Of a stretch of 64,000 nucleotides of DNA, positions 16,560 through 27,369 are shown piece after piece. Under the pieces are notes generated by a model. That model ran no database searches, had not been told where the DNA came from, and worked only from the letters and a program-made list of their open reading frames with translations. Where the stretch lies: contig NZ_JACJSM010000005.1 of assembly GCF_014698145.1 (NCBI RefSeq), positions 62,001 through 126,000 of the forward strand. The letters run 5' to 3'. The DNA is from Oscillatoria sp. FACHB-1406. Lineage in GTDB: Bacteria > Cyanobacteriota > Cyanobacteriia > Cyanobacteriales > Spirulinaceae. How positions within the stretch are numbered: position 1 is the stretch's first letter; each line of letters begins with the position of its first letter. Made by a program: the position numbers and the translations under genes.

Positions 16560-18099
16560 TGATGTAGAACGCAGTCCGGAAATACTACATAAATACTTTG
16601 ACTTGCTCAAGTTGCACAGGACTGGAGGCATAGTAGAACTTCCGCCAGAATTGATAGAGACTTCAGAATCACTAATGCCAATTAACAGAGAATTATCATT
16701 AAATATAAAATTGACATCATCAATCAAGCAATCAATAGTATCAGACGAGAACTCAATCAAGTTAATTGGAGATAATCTATCTTCAGTCGATCAAAAAATC
16801 GTATTACTTGATAGGGAGGTAGAATCAATTAGACGAGAGATAGAATCAGTTAGTCAAGAAATGGCATCAGTTAGAGAGGCTTGGTCATCAAATAACGTAT
16901 CGCCTCACTTATTAATTATTCTACAGTTATATTTTCAAGAATTATGTAATAGATTATTAAGAGTGATTTTTGACGACTTGAATAGAGTTCTCTTAGTATT
17001 CACAGTTTTTATTATGGGGGGATTGTTGTCTAGGGTTATATTTACTATTGCCTATAATTCAATAGTTATTGCTTTTATTTTTATTTATTTATTCAAACAA
17101 TTAAATGATATCCATAAAGAATACGAAAAAATAGAGAGACAAAATTTTGTTGATTTAGAGAGAAATCGATTACGACTACAGGCAAAGCAACAAGAACTTG
17201 AGAAAAAAGAACACGAGCTTGGAGTGCGTCAACAAGAACTTGAGGAAAAGAAGTACGAGCTTGGGGTACGTCAACAAGAACTTGAAGTGAGTATAGAATC
17301 TTGTACAAAAAAACTTACGGAGCTTGAGCGAATTTATGTACAATTATTTGAAGCACGTCAAAATCAGTTTGATAAATTAAAAGACGATGAACGAGAGTGC
17401 AAAAAAACATCGCTACAAGACTTGGAAGAAAAGGTAAAGAAATGGCTAGACCAAGATAAAGCTACCCTTATTGAGCGAGCTAGAAAAACTTTGCTAATAC
17501 AAATTGGCAGAGAAACTGGAGAACTTAATACTCTTCAAACTAGCCAACCTATTCAAAGATTATTTGGAGTGAGTTCCCGGCACGTTGAGCGAATACAAGA
17601 TAGGATTGAGACTGATAGGGATAGCAATTTATTTCAAAGGAAGGATGTCAAAGGATTGTTGATAAGCAATCGAGATTTCAGAAGAGACTGTGGTCTTGAT
17701 GGCAAGAAAAGATATGGTATATATGAATTTACTGCTATCTTCTTTTGTGCAAATTTTCTTGCCTATTATAGATGCTATTGGAACTTTATAAGACACCTTA
17801 CAGTAGACGAAGAAATTTGTGAGATTCTTTATGACACTATTGTATCTGTCAAGGTAAAAGAAAGGTCTTCAACTAACCTCAAAGACCATAAATTAAAAAG
17901 AATATACAAAGAATTTTTATCTATTGCTACTATGGATGGCAAAATATTTTCCTTCCGAATAGACGAGGATAGAACAGAGCGAACTGAAACTGAAGGTAGT
18001 TTGCGTGAATCTCAAATTGAGGAGGCTGGACGGACTATTAGGGATATTTTAAGGCAAAGGCGAATAGATGTGATGAGAACTAAGAATGCAGATAGCTGA
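16552..18099 (+). CDS. Membrane coiled-coil protein of unknown function (third ORF of island)
   Basis: A 515-residue protein not matched to a named family. Visible parts: an N-terminal helical region; two adjacent membrane segments (about 146-168 and 170-183); a charged coiled coil (about 185-345) with 14-residue repeats of the form QQELExKxxELGVR; and a C-terminal region (about 385-500) of alternating hydrophobic strands ending in an amphipathic helix. That last pattern suggests a bacterial PH-like fold, which is inference. The start ATG 16552 overlaps the previous ORF. The gene is markedly AT-rich compared with ilvE downstream and ends at a strong hairpin. It looks acquired and belongs with the two small ORFs before it. 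Confidence 0.75.
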   Translation: MVDDVERSPEILHKYFDLLKLHRTGGIVELPPELIETSESLMPINRELSLNIKLTSSIKQSIVSDENSIKLIGDNLSSVDQKIVLLDREVESIRREIESVSQEMASVREAWSSNNVSPHLLIILQLYFQELCNRLLRVIFDDLNRVLLVFTVFIMGGLLSRVIFTIAYNSIVIAFIFIYLFKQLNDIHKEYEKIERQNFVDLERNRLRLQAKQQELEKKEHELGVRQQELEEKKYELGVRQQELEVSIESCTKKLTELERIYVQLFEARQNQFDKLKDDERECKKTSLQDLEEKVKKWLDQDKATLIERARKTLLIQIGRETGELNTLQTSQPIQRLFGVSSRHVERIQDRIETDRDSNLFQRKDVKGLLISNRDFRRDCGLDGKKRYGIYEFTAIFFCANFLAYYRCYWNFIRHLTVDEEICEILYDTIVSVKVKERSSTNLKDHKLKRIYKEFLSIATMDGKIFSFRIDEDRTERTETEGSLRESQIEEAGRTIRDILRQRRIDVMRTKNADS

Positions 18100-18105
18100 T
18101 GAAAG

Positions 18106-18136
18106 TGTAGAGACGTTATCCTACAACGTCTCTACA
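18106..18136. terminator. Bidirectional hairpin between island and ilvE
   Basis: A perfect 12-bp stem TGTAGAGACGTT/AACGTCTCTACA with a 7-base loop lies between the convergent stops of the island's third ORF and ilvE. Symmetry would allow it to terminate both strands. Confidence 0.65.
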
Positions 18137-18144
18137 GAATCGAT

Positions 18145-19056
18145 CTAATCAATAGGGATTGCATAGACCCAATCTTGATAATCGGAACTGCGATTTTCGG
18201 TAATGGCGGTTAGCTTATCTCGCAACATTTCCGTCATCGGTTTCTTCTCGGAAAGTTTGTAATTTTCGATCTGTTTGACGGGCGTAATTTTAGCCGCCGT
18301 TCCGCTTAAAAATACCTCATCAGCAATTAACAGTTCCGATTTATCGACGGGACGTTCGATAACTTCAATTCCGGCATCTTTAGCGAGGGTAATAATGCTA
18401 TCGCGGGTAATCCCTTCTAAGATATCTTGATCGCTGCCGGGAGTGATTAATTTCCCTCGCCGTACCATAAAAATATTCATTCCCGAAGCTTCGCAAACCT
18501 TACCTTGGGAGTTAATTAAAATCGCTTCGTCAAATCCCGATTGTTTGGCTTCGGTTTTAGCGAGGGAGGAGGTGATATACGCCCCGCTGATTTTGCCGCG
18601 CAAGGGAAAACTGCGATCTTCCTGGCGATTCCAGGAGCTAATGCGACAGGTTACACCATCGGGGGATAAGTAATCGCCGAGTTCGAGTCCGTAAACGAAA
18701 AAGTCGTGTTCGATGTCGTGGAGGCGGGGCGCAATTCCTAAGTCGGAAGTGAAGACAAAGGGGCGAATATAAAAGGGCGTTTTCGGGCTATTTTGCTTGA
18801 CAAAATCGATAATAATGCTTTCAATTTTATCGGCAGGTAAGTCGTAGTGGAGGAAGCGAGCGCTGTTGCTGAGGCGCTGGCAGTGGCGATCGAGACGAAA
18901 GAGGAGGATTTGGGCGGGGTTGTTGGGGTCGGGAATGCCTCGCAAGCCGCCGAATGCGCCGGTTCCGTAGTGCAATGCGTGAGTCGCGATCGAGATGTTG
19001 GCTTCGGCGAAGGGGACGAATTGATGGCGGAAGTAGGCGATGGGTAAAAAGCTCAT
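18145..19056 (-). CDS. ilvE: Branched-chain amino acid aminotransferase
   Basis: A 303-residue fold-type IV PLP enzyme that interconverts leucine, isoleucine and valine with their 2-oxo acids using glutamate. Family signatures are clear: FVPFAEANISIATHALHYG near the N-terminus, the ISGAYITSSLAKTEAK stretch with the catalytic lysine, and the conserved EASGMNIF and LEGITRDSI segments that hold PLP phosphate. Upstream start codons were rejected in favour of ATG 19056 (MSFLPIAYF) because cyanobacterial homologues begin there. The gene converges on the AT-rich island. Confidence 0.94.
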   Translation of the reverse strand: MSFLPIAYFRHQFVPFAEANISIATHALHYGTGAFGGLRGIPDPNNPAQILLFRLDRHCQRLSNSARFLHYDLPADKIESIIIDFVKQNSPKTPFYIRPFVFTSDLGIAPRLHDIEHDFFVYGLELGDYLSPDGVTCRISSWNRQEDRSFPLRGKISGAYITSSLAKTEAKQSGFDEAILINSQGKVCEASGMNIFMVRRGKLITPGSDQDILEGITRDSIITLAKDAGIEVIERPVDKSELLIADEVFLSGTAAKITPVKQIENYKLSEKKPMTEMLRDKLTAITENRSSDYQDWVYAIPID

Positions 19057-19303
19057 GGGACGATTTGAGGATGGCAAGCTTGCAATGAGGTTCGGGCAAG
19101 TTAAGGTTAATTTATCAATATAGGCTGGCGGTCGGGTTTCGTCAAATATCCTTTTCCTGTCTGGGTACTGATTGAGACAGGAGAGGTCGGCGAGGAATTT
19201 CTGAATTTAGGAGAAGATTGTTAAGCTTAAAAAGTCAAATCTAAACCTCCGGTTAAGCTCCACCAACCACAGTACCGCGCCGCCTTTAACGCTCCACGAT
19301 TTA

Positions 19304-20896
19304 TTACTGATTATTTGAGGCCGTCCACCAAGCTAAGGCATAGGGTTGGGTGGCTTCGTTCGCTTGCTGGCGATAGCGGACGCGAATTTTGTATCGACCC
19401 GTTTCGGGAACTTGACAGAATATATGTTCTGTGCTGTCTACTTCGCTGGTTGAGGCGCAAAGTTGCTCGTCGGGGTCGTCGCTATCTGCTTTCATGAGGT
19501 AGACATCGAGGTTGTTGAGGCCGAGATCGCGAAATTCCTCTCCAATATCGTACCGTTCGTTACCGTTCTTATCTTCGAGTTCTACCTGACGCTGCCAAGC
19601 CAGCGTTACGGCAGCATAACTCCCGGCTTTGAGCGGTTTATCGAGAACGTAGTCGCGGTTCTGTTCTGCCTCAATACTGCGATAATCCCAGCCGATCGCG
19701 GGAACGGGGGTTTCCGGACTCCACTGCCCCGGACTAAACTGCTGATAAGCCCGAAAAACATTCAAATGCCCGGTTCCCATCTCAATATCGAGGGGAATCT
19801 TGGGGTTATTATAAGCATCCCCATCCAGCCAGGTTTTATCTTCCTTATCCAGTGTCGTGCGCTCCATCCCGAGCAACAATCCGTCGCCCTTATCCTTAAC
19901 CTTATCAGCAGAGTTGAGCAGTACCACCTTCATAACATCGCTGTGGCGCGCATCCGGACTCCAATTTGGAGTAGATTTAGCAATTTGGCGATCGCCGTAT
20001 TCCTGCAACAGCGCCACCGATGCCGTAACATGGGGCGTGGCGAAACTCGTTCCCGTCACGCGCACCTTCTTCCCTTCCAGATTGTAAGTGTCAATCTGAT
20101 GTCCTGGGGCCACCAACGCGATCGCGCGTCGTTCCCCTGCATTAATCTCTCGCTCGATTAAGCGCCGCCCGATTCCCATCGGCAAATCGCTCAAATTAGA
20201 AAAGTCCAATTTTGCAAACCAGCCATCGCGCCGCATCGTCGAAGCGACATTAACACCGTTATAGTTATCCGTTGGAATCGGAATACCGCCGCTACCTTGA
20301 TTTCCGGCAATCAGGTAGAGCGTATCGTGAACCCGCGCCGACCAATCGATACAGAGTGTCAGCAACGCATTGCCATCGAGCGTCGGATTCTCGCGCGGAT
20401 CGCGTTGCAGCGGTTCGCCGAAGCTAAAATTAATCGCCCGCACGTCCCCGCTATTTTGCAGCGCCACGTGCTGCGACGAGAGGCACTCTTGCGCCTGTCC
20501 GTCTTTTTGCATCTCTCCGACGGCAGAGGAATATAACTTCGCCCCCGGCGCAACGCCCGGTATCGTTTTGTCCCGACTCACCATTACTGAGGCAACCATC
20601 ATCGCGTGTTCGTCTACCAAGGTATTGGCTTTCGCGGCTTCGTTTTGATGGAATACGCTTTCTACCATCGTCGTGCGGTTTTGGGGAGAGGTCTTATCCA
20701 CCCCAAACTTGCTCGGACGACCGATTTCTACCTGCCCGATGCCAATTTTGCGTCCAAGCAGATTATAGGGTGCAGCTTGCAGGCGCAATGCTCCGATTCC
20801 CCGTTCTCCGAGCGACGAAATCTCCGCAGCCAGTGCCGGCGCGATCGCGACAACGGCTAAACTACTCCCGAGTAAACCTATCCATCTTTTAAGCAT
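19304..20896 (-). CDS. Secreted S8 (subtilisin-like) serine peptidase
   Basis: A 530-residue protein with a signal peptide (MLKRWIGLLGSSLAVVAI, cleavage near ALA-AE at 22-25). The subtilase core carries His97 in DEHAMMVAS, oxyanion Asn199 in AGNQGSGG and nucleophile Ser284 in GTSFATPHV. At the position normally holding the catalytic Asp there is Glu57 in GQVEIGRP, unusual for the family. A C-terminal beta-rich region (about 400-525) resembles a pre-peptidase C-terminal domain. It probably acts in the periplasm or outside the cell. Whether it is a conventional protease depends on Glu57 replacing Asp. Confidence 0.88.
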   Translation of the reverse strand: MLKRWIGLLGSSLAVVAIAPALAAEISSLGERGIGALRLQAAPYNLLGRKIGIGQVEIGRPSKFGVDKTSPQNRTTMVESVFHQNEAAKANTLVDEHAMMVASVMVSRDKTIPGVAPGAKLYSSAVGEMQKDGQAQECLSSQHVALQNSGDVRAINFSFGEPLQRDPRENPTLDGNALLTLCIDWSARVHDTLYLIAGNQGSGGIPIPTDNYNGVNVASTMRRDGWFAKLDFSNLSDLPMGIGRRLIEREINAGERRAIALVAPGHQIDTYNLEGKKVRVTGTSFATPHVTASVALLQEYGDRQIAKSTPNWSPDARHSDVMKVVLLNSADKVKDKGDGLLLGMERTTLDKEDKTWLDGDAYNNPKIPLDIEMGTGHLNVFRAYQQFSPGQWSPETPVPAIGWDYRSIEAEQNRDYVLDKPLKAGSYAAVTLAWQRQVELEDKNGNERYDIGEEFRDLGLNNLDVYLMKADSDDPDEQLCASTSEVDSTEHIFCQVPETGRYKIRVRYRQQANEATQPYALAWWTASNNQ

Positions 20897-21042
20897 CTTT
20901 ATCGATTCTTCGCTATTAATTTTCGAGTGTGATGAAATGGCGATCTCTTTTTTTTCAGTTTTCCGAACTCGCGATCGTCAAGAAAAGCTGAAGATTTGTT
21001 AAAATTAATACCAATCAGTGAGATTAGGGAGAACGCTCGACC

Positions 21043-21744
21043 ATGACCAAAAAGAATATCGTAGTCGCACCCTCTATTTTATCGGCTGACTTCAGTCGTT
21101 TGGGAGAAGACGTTAAAGCTGTCGATGAAGCCGGTGCTGACTGGATTCACGTTGATGTAATGGATGGTCGCTTCGTCCCCAACATTACCATTGGTCCCTT
21201 GATTGTTAAAGCCCTTCGCCCCGTAACCCAAAAAACCCTGGATGTCCACTTAATGATTGTGGAACCAGAAAAATACGTCGAAGAGTTCGCTAAAGCAGGC
21301 GCGGACATTATTTCCGTCCACGCCGAACACAACGCCTCGCCCCACTTGCATCGTACCCTCTGCCAAATTCGCGAGTTGGGCAAGCAAGCCGGAGTCGTCC
21401 TCAACCCCTCCACGCCTTTAGAATTAATTGATTACGTTCTCGAAGTCTGCGACTTGGTGTTGATTATGAGCGTCAACCCGGGCTTCGGCGGACAAAGCTT
21501 TATTCCCGCCGTTCTCCCGAAAATTCGCAAATTGCGTCAAATGTGCGACGAACGCGGACTCGATCCTTGGATTGAAGTCGATGGCGGTTTGAAACCCGAC
21601 AATAGCTGGCAAGTTATTGAAGCAGGCGCAAATGCGCTAGTTGCCGGTTCTGCGGTTTTTAACGCTCCCGACTACGCCGCCGCCATTGAAGGCGTTCGCA
21701 ATAGCAAGCGCCCGCAAGCTACACCCCAATTGGCTAGCGTTTAA
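21043..21744 (+). CDS. rpe: Ribulose-phosphate 3-epimerase
   Basis: A 233-residue TIM-barrel enzyme that interconverts ribulose 5-phosphate and xylulose 5-phosphate in the Calvin cycle and pentose phosphate pathway. Family motifs are intact: [14 protein letters not shown] with the first metal-site region, [12 protein letters not shown] containing metal ligands His and Asp, [10 protein letters not shown], and [10 protein letters not shown] in the phosphate-binding region. The second catalytic Asp lies in EVDGG. Cytosolic. It stands alone with its own upstream spacer; RBS-like GGGAGAA precedes the ATG. Confidence 0.97.
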   Translation: MTKKNIVVAPSILSADFSRLGEDVKAVDEAGADWIHVDVMDGRFVPNITIGPLIVKALRPVTQKTLDVHLMIVEPEKYVEEFAKAGADIISVHAEHNASPHLHRTLCQIRELGKQAGVVLNPSTPLELIDYVLEVCDLVLIMSVNPGFGGQSFIPAVLPKIRKLRQMCDERGLDPWIEVDGGLKPDNSWQVIEAGANALVAGSAVFNAPDYAAAIEGVRNSKRPQATPQLASV

Positions 21745-22029
21745 CCCCAATTCCCAACTTTATCGCAGTTTTTCCTCTTCTATCGGCGTTCGGGTAGAAG
21801 GGGAATTCTGCTTATCGGTCTAAACATCAAAATAACTAAATTTTCTTTAACTTTTGCAAACTTATTGACGCTTTTAGATATAGATACTCTATGATTTGGT
21901 TAAGTTAATTAAAGATTTTTTAATCAATTCAAATGTCCCCGTCCGCCTGCTCGAGTTGAACCGGTTATACTTTCGTCTAGCTTGCGGATGTTAACGCTTC
22001 TTTGGAAACGTTTGAGGTCTTTACTTCAT

Positions 22030-22320
22030 ATGACTAAAGCCACAATCAATTTAACGGGATCGCTCGTCGTTGAAGAAATCGATTTCTTTTTGGCTGCCTA
22101 TCCAGAAGGACATCCTTACCGCGCTGCCCTTTCGCATCCAGAACAACGGCGTAAACTTGTTTCCTGGGTGCTGAGTCGCGTCCCGAACCGTTACGCACTG
22201 CTTCAAGATTCCCAAGGAAGACCCATCTATCCCGATTTTCAATCCGCTTCTTTAGAAAAACGCCTGAAAGTCGAGGAGATTATTAAGACAGGGATTGAAG
22301 AAATCTTAGCGAAGCGGTGA
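22030..22320 (+). CDS. Conserved small cyanobacterial protein, function unknown
   Basis: A 96-residue soluble protein starting MTKATINLTGSLVVEEIDFFLAAYP. ATG 22030 is preferred over an upstream in-frame start at 21982 because the downstream sequence is the conserved-looking, compositionally normal part. It contains an amphipathic helix (HPEQRRKLVSWVLSRVPNR) and an acidic/basic C-terminal helix. I do not recognise a named family; the look is of a short housekeeping protein conserved within cyanobacteria. No partner gene is adjacent. Confidence 0.7.
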   Translation: MTKATINLTGSLVVEEIDFFLAAYPEGHPYRAALSHPEQRRKLVSWVLSRVPNRYALLQDSQGRPIYPDFQSASLEKRLKVEEIIKTGIEEILAKR

Positions 22321-22388
22321 ATTCGCTCTCAGGACTTCTTAAGTCGATGGAGTTATCAATTCTCCAAGTCGTTATCCATTGTCCATTA

Positions 22389-25300
22389 TCAATTATCAAT
22401 TAAAAAACTTCCTCCACCGCCCGGAGTTTCAATGATGATAGTATCTCCGGGTTGCATTTTTACCACAGCCGTACTCTCCAAATTTTCAACTGTTCCATCC
22501 GCCCGTTCTACCCAATTTTTCCCCATTGCGCCTGCTTCTCCTCCGAACAAACCAAAAGGCGCGATAACCCGCCGACTCGAAACAATAGCAGCCATCATTG
22601 CATCCAAAAAACGAATGCGACGAATCACTCCATTGCCGCCGCAATATTTCCCTTTGCCGCCGCTTCCTTGACGAATTTCAAAATTAGCTAAAAGGACTGG
22701 AAAGCGCCATTCCAATACTTCAGGATCTGTCAGTCGAGAATTCGTCATGTGCGTTTGTACCGCATCGGTTCCATTAAAGTTAATTCCTGCCCCAGAACCG
22801 CCGCAAATCGTTTCATAATATTGGTAAGTTTCATTCCCAAAAGTAAAGTTATTCATCGTTCCTTGGGAAGCTGCCATTACTCCCAATGCACCGTACAAGC
22901 AATCGGTAATTTGTTGGGAGGTTTCGACATTCCCAGCGACGACAGCAGCAGGAGAAGTGGGGTTAAGGAAGCAGCCTTCAGGAACAATGATTTCTAACGG
23001 TTTTAAGCAGCCTTCATTAAGGGGAATATCTTCGTCGATGAGCGTGCGGAAAACATAGAGAATTGCTGCTTTACAGACAGCTAGCGGCGCATTAAAATTA
23101 CTCTTGAGTTGGGGGGAAGTTCCGGTAAAGTTGAGAGTCGCGCTGCGAGATTCGCGATCGATAGCAATCGTAACTTGGATGGTTTCTCCCGTATCGAGGC
23201 AAACGGAAAAATGACCATATTTAAGGTTAGAAATTGCGCGCCTGACTGCCTCTTCCGCATTATTCTGCACGTGCTGCATATAGGCAATCACAGTTACTAA
23301 TCCATATTGCTCGACTAAACGCTGAAGTTCTTGCACGCCCTTTTCGTTGGCGGCAATTTGAGCTTGTAAGTCGGCGATATTTTGAGCGGGGTTGCGAGCG
23401 GGATAGGGAGAAGAGGCGAGTAATTCTAGTAATTCAACTTCGCGAAATCGTCCATCTTTTACTAACGGGAAGTTATCGAATAAAATTCCTTCTTCCGTCA
23501 CCGTCGTACTGTTAGGAGGCATGGAACCGGGCGTAATTCCGCCGATATCGGCATGATGTCCGCGCGAGGCAACATAGAAGTTGGGTTGCGAACTTTCGCT
23601 TCTCGAAAAAACGGGTGTAATAACGGTAATATCGGGAAGGTGAGTACCGCCATTGTAGGGATTATTAATGGCATAAACATCGCCCGCTTTCAGGGTTGTG
23701 CCGACAGCACGAATTAAACTTTTTACGCATTCTCCCATCGAGCCTAAATGCACGGGAATATGGGGCGCATTAGCGATGAGTTGTCCTTGTCTGTCGAAAA
23801 GGGCGCAGGAAAAATCGAGACGTTCTTTAATGTTGACCGAATAGCTGGTATTTTGCAGCGCCGTTCCCATTTGTTCGGCGATGGAACGGAAAAGGTTATT
23901 GAAGATTTCCAGGAGGATCGGATCGGGGTTGGCTTTTTCCTTGAATTTCTCTCCTAAGTTGGAATTTTCGCTTTCCTTAAATCCCTCTCCTGAAGCTGTA
24001 AAAGTGGCTTTGAGGCTGCTTTCATTCTTACTTAAAATTAAATGATTGCGATCGCTGATTTCTGCCTGCCAACCGGGTTCGATAATATTGGTTCCCGTCG
24101 CCTCAATAATAATCGCCGGACTGGAAATCATATCGCCCGGTTGTAAATCTTGGCGTTGATAAACGGGCGTTTCCTGCCAAACATCGGCAACATATAGGGG
24201 AACTGTTGCCATCGGAACGGGGGAAGCATCGCTGTGGCGTTTGATTATCGGTTCTTCAGCAACCGCTGTCGGACAAATCAATTCGATCGCGATCGCTTCG
24301 ACAATGAGGGCTTTTTCCGGCATAATAAAGCCGTATCGCTGCTGGTGCAACGCTTCAAATCGTTCCCGAATTTCGCGCTCGCTGCTAAAATCGACCCCAA
24401 GCGTCGAATCGGTTCCCGCATACTTCAGTCGCAGTTGTCGCACCACAGTTAATCCCTCGAAATGAGCGACATTTTGCTGCTGTAATTGCTCCTTTCCTTC
24501 CTCAATTAACTGCTGCAATCCGCGATCGAGTTCCGGGATTAAAGTCTCGGTTAGCGTTGCTTCCACTGCTTTATCTCGCAACACCCGCAACTCCGCCAAA
24601 CCAATCCCATAAGCCGATAAAACCCCCGCATAGGGATGAATTAAAATCTGTTGAATGCCCAACGCATCGGCGATCGAACAAGCGTGCTGTCCGCCCGCTG
24701 CGCCGAAACAACACAGCGCGTACTGAGAAACATCGTAACCGCGCTGCAAAGAAATTTTTTTAATCGCTTCTGCCATGATTTCCACAGCAATTGCTAGAAA
24801 TCCCGTCGCGATTTGTTCGGGACTGCGCCCATCTCCGATTTCCTCAGCTAATCGGACAAACTTTTCGCGGACAATCGCAACATTGAGAGGTTCATCGGCA
24901 TTTTTACCAAACACTTTCGGGAAAAATTCTGGCTGCAACTTTCCCACCATGACATTACAATCGGTGATGGTTAACGGCCCGCCCTTTCCGTAAGCCGACG
25001 GGCCGGGGTTCGCGCCCGCCGATTCAGGCCCAACGCGATACCGAGAACCGTCAAAGCGAATCAGGGAGCCGCCCCCAGCCGCAACGGTATGCACGGACAT
25101 CATCGGCGCGCGCAGGCGAACGCCCGCCACTTCGGTTTCAAAGCTGCGTTCGTATTCGCCCGCGTAATGGCTGACATCGGTAGAAGTTCCACCCATATCG
25201 AAAGCGACAATTTTCTCGAATCCGGCGATTTGGCTGACTTTCACCGCGCCCACCACGCCCCCCGCAGGCCCGGAAAGGATGCTATCTTTGCCTTGAAAGT

Positions 25301-26069
25301 TTTGTGCGTCAGTCAGTCCACCGTTGGATTGCATGAAGAACAGTTGCGGCGATTCTGTATCGTTTTCTGCGCCGAGGCGGGCGGCGATGCGGTTAACGTA
25401 GCGGCGCAGGATGGGGGAAAGGTAAGCATCGATGACGGTAGTATCGCCGCGACTGACAAGCTTCATGAGGGGAGTCGTGCGGTGGGAGGTTGAGATTTGC
25501 GGGAAGCCGATCGCGCGGGCGATTTCTGCAACTTGTTGCTCGTGTTGGGGGTAACGGTATCCGTGCATGAGAACGATCGCGACGCTGCGAATTCCGCGAT
25601 CGTAGGCGGCTTGCAGATCGTTTTGGACTTGTTTGAGGTTAAGGGGCGTTAAGACCTCGCCACTAGCGCTGTAGCGTTCTTCGACTTCGATCGCGCTCTC
25701 AAAGAGCATTTCCGGGAGAATAATCTCGCGAGCGAAGATATCGGGGCGATTTTGATAGCCGATGCGCAGTGCATCTTTGAAGCCTTTGGTAATAGCGAGA
25801 ACGACGCGATCGCCTTTTCGTTCGAGGAGCGCATTGGTGGCGACAGTCGTCCCCATTTTCACCGCAGCGATGCGATCGCGCGGTAGCGTTTCATCGGGTG
25901 CGAGTTCGAGCAAGCGCCGAATCCCTTCAATCGCAGCATCTTCGTACTGTTCGGGATTTTCCGAAAGCAGCTTGCGGACGAGAGTTTTGCCTTCGGGGGT
26001 GCGAGCGACGATATCGGTAAAAGTGCCGCCGCGATCGATCCAAAATTGCCAACCTTGATTTGCACGCAT
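22389..26069 (-). CDS. 5-oxoprolinase / hydantoinase A-B fusion
   Basis: A 1226-residue fused enzyme of the ATP-dependent 5-oxoprolinase family, which opens 5-oxoproline to glutamate in glutathione turnover. The N-terminal HyuA half has [14 protein letters not shown] and the actin-like phosphate loop [14 protein letters not shown] near residue 285. The HyuB half begins about residue 700 with [27 protein letters not shown] and the metal-site segment [10 protein letters not shown]. It ends in the family's Gly-rich tail (TPGGGGSF). Length matches the eukaryote-type fusion found in many cyanobacteria. It stands alone between small genes. Hydantoinase activity is the alternative but the fused form favours oxoproline. 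Confidence 0.92.
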   Translation of the reverse strand: MRANQGWQFWIDRGGTFTDIVARTPEGKTLVRKLLSENPEQYEDAAIEGIRRLLELAPDETLPRDRIAAVKMGTTVATNALLERKGDRVVLAITKGFKDALRIGYQNRPDIFAREIILPEMLFESAIEVEERYSASGEVLTPLNLKQVQNDLQAAYDRGIRSVAIVLMHGYRYPQHEQQVAEIARAIGFPQISTSHRTTPLMKLVSRGDTTVIDAYLSPILRRYVNRIAARLGAENDTESPQLFFMQSNGGLTDAQNFQGKDSILSGPAGGVVGAVKVSQIAGFEKIVAFDMGGTSTDVSHYAGEYERSFETEVAGVRLRAPMMSVHTVAAGGGSLIRFDGSRYRVGPESAGANPGPSAYGKGGPLTITDCNVMVGKLQPEFFPKVFGKNADEPLNVAIVREKFVRLAEEIGDGRSPEQIATGFLAIAVEIMAEAIKKISLQRGYDVSQYALCCFGAAGGQHACSIADALGIQQILIHPYAGVLSAYGIGLAELRVLRDKAVEATLTETLIPELDRGLQQLIEEGKEQLQQQNVAHFEGLTVVRQLRLKYAGTDSTLGVDFSSEREIRERFEALHQQRYGFIMPEKALIVEAIAIELICPTAVAEEPIIKRHSDASPVPMATVPLYVADVWQETPVYQRQDLQPGDMISSPAIIIEATGTNIIEPGWQAEISDRNHLILSKNESSLKATFTASGEGFKESENSNLGEKFKEKANPDPILLEIFNNLFRSIAEQMGTALQNTSYSVNIKERLDFSCALFDRQGQLIANAPHIPVHLGSMGECVKSLIRAVGTTLKAGDVYAINNPYNGGTHLPDITVITPVFSRSESSQPNFYVASRGHHADIGGITPGSMPPNSTTVTEEGILFDNFPLVKDGRFREVELLELLASSPYPARNPAQNIADLQAQIAANEKGVQELQRLVEQYGLVTVIAYMQHVQNNAEEAVRRAISNLKYGHFSVCLDTGETIQVTIAIDRESRSATLNFTGTSPQLKSNFNAPLAVCKAAILYVFRTLIDEDIPLNEGCLKPLEIIVPEGCFLNPTSPAAVVAGNVETSQQITDCLYGALGVMAASQGTMNNFTFGNETYQYYETICGGSGAGINFNGTDAVQTHMTNSRLTDPEVLEWRFPVLLANFEIRQGSGGKGKYCGGNGVIRRIRFLDAMMAAIVSSRRVIAPFGLFGGEAGAMGKNWVERADGTVENLESTAVVKMQPGDTIIIETPGGGGSFLIDN

Positions 26070-26323
26070 AATTTTATTTCTACTGACTTCACAAAACCTT
26101 TCATAAATCTCTCAATCGACGCAGCGAAAAAGTTAGCTTCGCGATGCGGGAAAGGTTAAATTTTTTATATCCCGAAAATGCGTGCGGGAACTCTACGATA
26201 TAGCAATCCATATCCTAAAATAGTTTCCAGCATATTGTGGAGAAAGACGAAACAATCTTTTGCTACCCTAGGACAGCAAAATTGCCAAGCTCGGCGAATT
26301 TCGCTTGACCTTTAGGCGATGCT

Positions 26324-27220
26324 TTATGACTCAGAACGCAAGTCTCGAACGGTTTCTAAGCTCAGTCCCGTCATTTGGGCAATCGTGTCATCGTCGAAGC
26401 GATCGAGTAAATTTCTCGCTACATCCCGCAGCGCTTCCTCGCGTCCTTCCTCGCGTCCTTCCTCCAAACCGACAGCGCGCCCTTCCTCAATCCCCTGCTC
26501 GCGTCCTTCCTCGCGTCCGAGCGCGATCGCGCCCTGCTGATCGTAAATAAACATTTCGCGCCGTTCGATATCTTCCAATTCGCTCTGACTTAAGCCCGCT
26601 TGGTTCGCAATCCCAAACGCTTGATTTAACTCGGTAATCTCTTCCATATTTTCCGGGATGGCATCCAGCGATCGCGCCGACTTAATAAAATAAATCCATT
26701 TTTCCGCCAGAGTTTCCAATTGCTCCAACTCTTTCGTAAACTTCGGCAACTCCACAAAAACTAACTCAATTTCATTATCGGGATAAATTTTATTATCGGT
26801 GGTTTCCTTAAAACTATAGCGAGAGGTATACTTTTCCCGCTCCGGGAACATAATAAAATCAGTTAAAGTTAGAGCAATGACCGGCTTCAGCATTCGATAC
26901 CCTTCCCCAGATTGCAGTTGAAAAGCATAAGTTTTCGCTGCATTAAAAATAACTCGCTTAGCAAAAGACTGAACGTTTAGCACCTGCATCTCAATAATGA
27001 CCGTAATGCCATTTTGCAATTTTGCCTTAACATCCAAGTAAGTGTCTTTTAAGCCTTCTAACTTCGGGGGCAAATTCGGATTGATAATTTCGAGGTCTTG
27101 AATCGTCGAATTGCCGTTATAAATCAACGCATTGAGAAAGCTAATAAGTATATTTTTACTTTCAGAGGAACCAAATATTTTTTTAAAAGCGTAATCAGTT
27201 TTTGGATTAATAAATCTCAT
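26324..27220 (-). CDS. Rpn family recombination-promoting nuclease / PD-(D/E)XK transposase-like protein
   Basis: A 298-residue member of the Rpn/YhgA-like family. It starts with the diagnostic MRFINPKTDYAFKKIFG, followed by LDVKAKLQNG and IIEMQV, which give the D...ExQ nuclease core. Rpn proteins are DNA endonucleases that stimulate RecA-independent recombination, and related ones are toxins. The C-terminal third is low complexity: repeats of E-x-G-R-E-E (residues about 235-265) precede a helical tail. The repeat is a known, length-variable feature in cyanobacterial copies. No inverted repeats or other transposon parts were seen at its edges. Confidence 0.9.
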   Translation of the reverse strand: MRFINPKTDYAFKKIFGSSESKNILISFLNALIYNGNSTIQDLEIINPNLPPKLEGLKDTYLDVKAKLQNGITVIIEMQVLNVQSFAKRVIFNAAKTYAFQLQSGEGYRMLKPVIALTLTDFIMFPEREKYTSRYSFKETTDNKIYPDNEIELVFVELPKFTKELEQLETLAEKWIYFIKSARSLDAIPENMEEITELNQAFGIANQAGLSQSELEDIERREMFIYDQQGAIALGREEGREQGIEEGRAVGLEEGREEGREEALRDVARNLLDRFDDDTIAQMTGLSLETVRDLRSES

Positions 27221-27369
27221 CGTTTCCCCTCCAATGCCGAGCCTAAAAATATTTTATCCTGTCGAGACAGAAGGCGCGATCGCGTAACCCCCTCAAACCC
27301 AAAGTAACGTTATGCGCTACCTTTCTCTTAAAATAGACGACGGAAACCTCCCCATTCAGTCCATTCCGC

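Noticed and set aside
26324-27220. Active transposon
   Set aside because: Rpn proteins are annotated as transposase-like, but no terminal inverted repeats or target duplications are visible.
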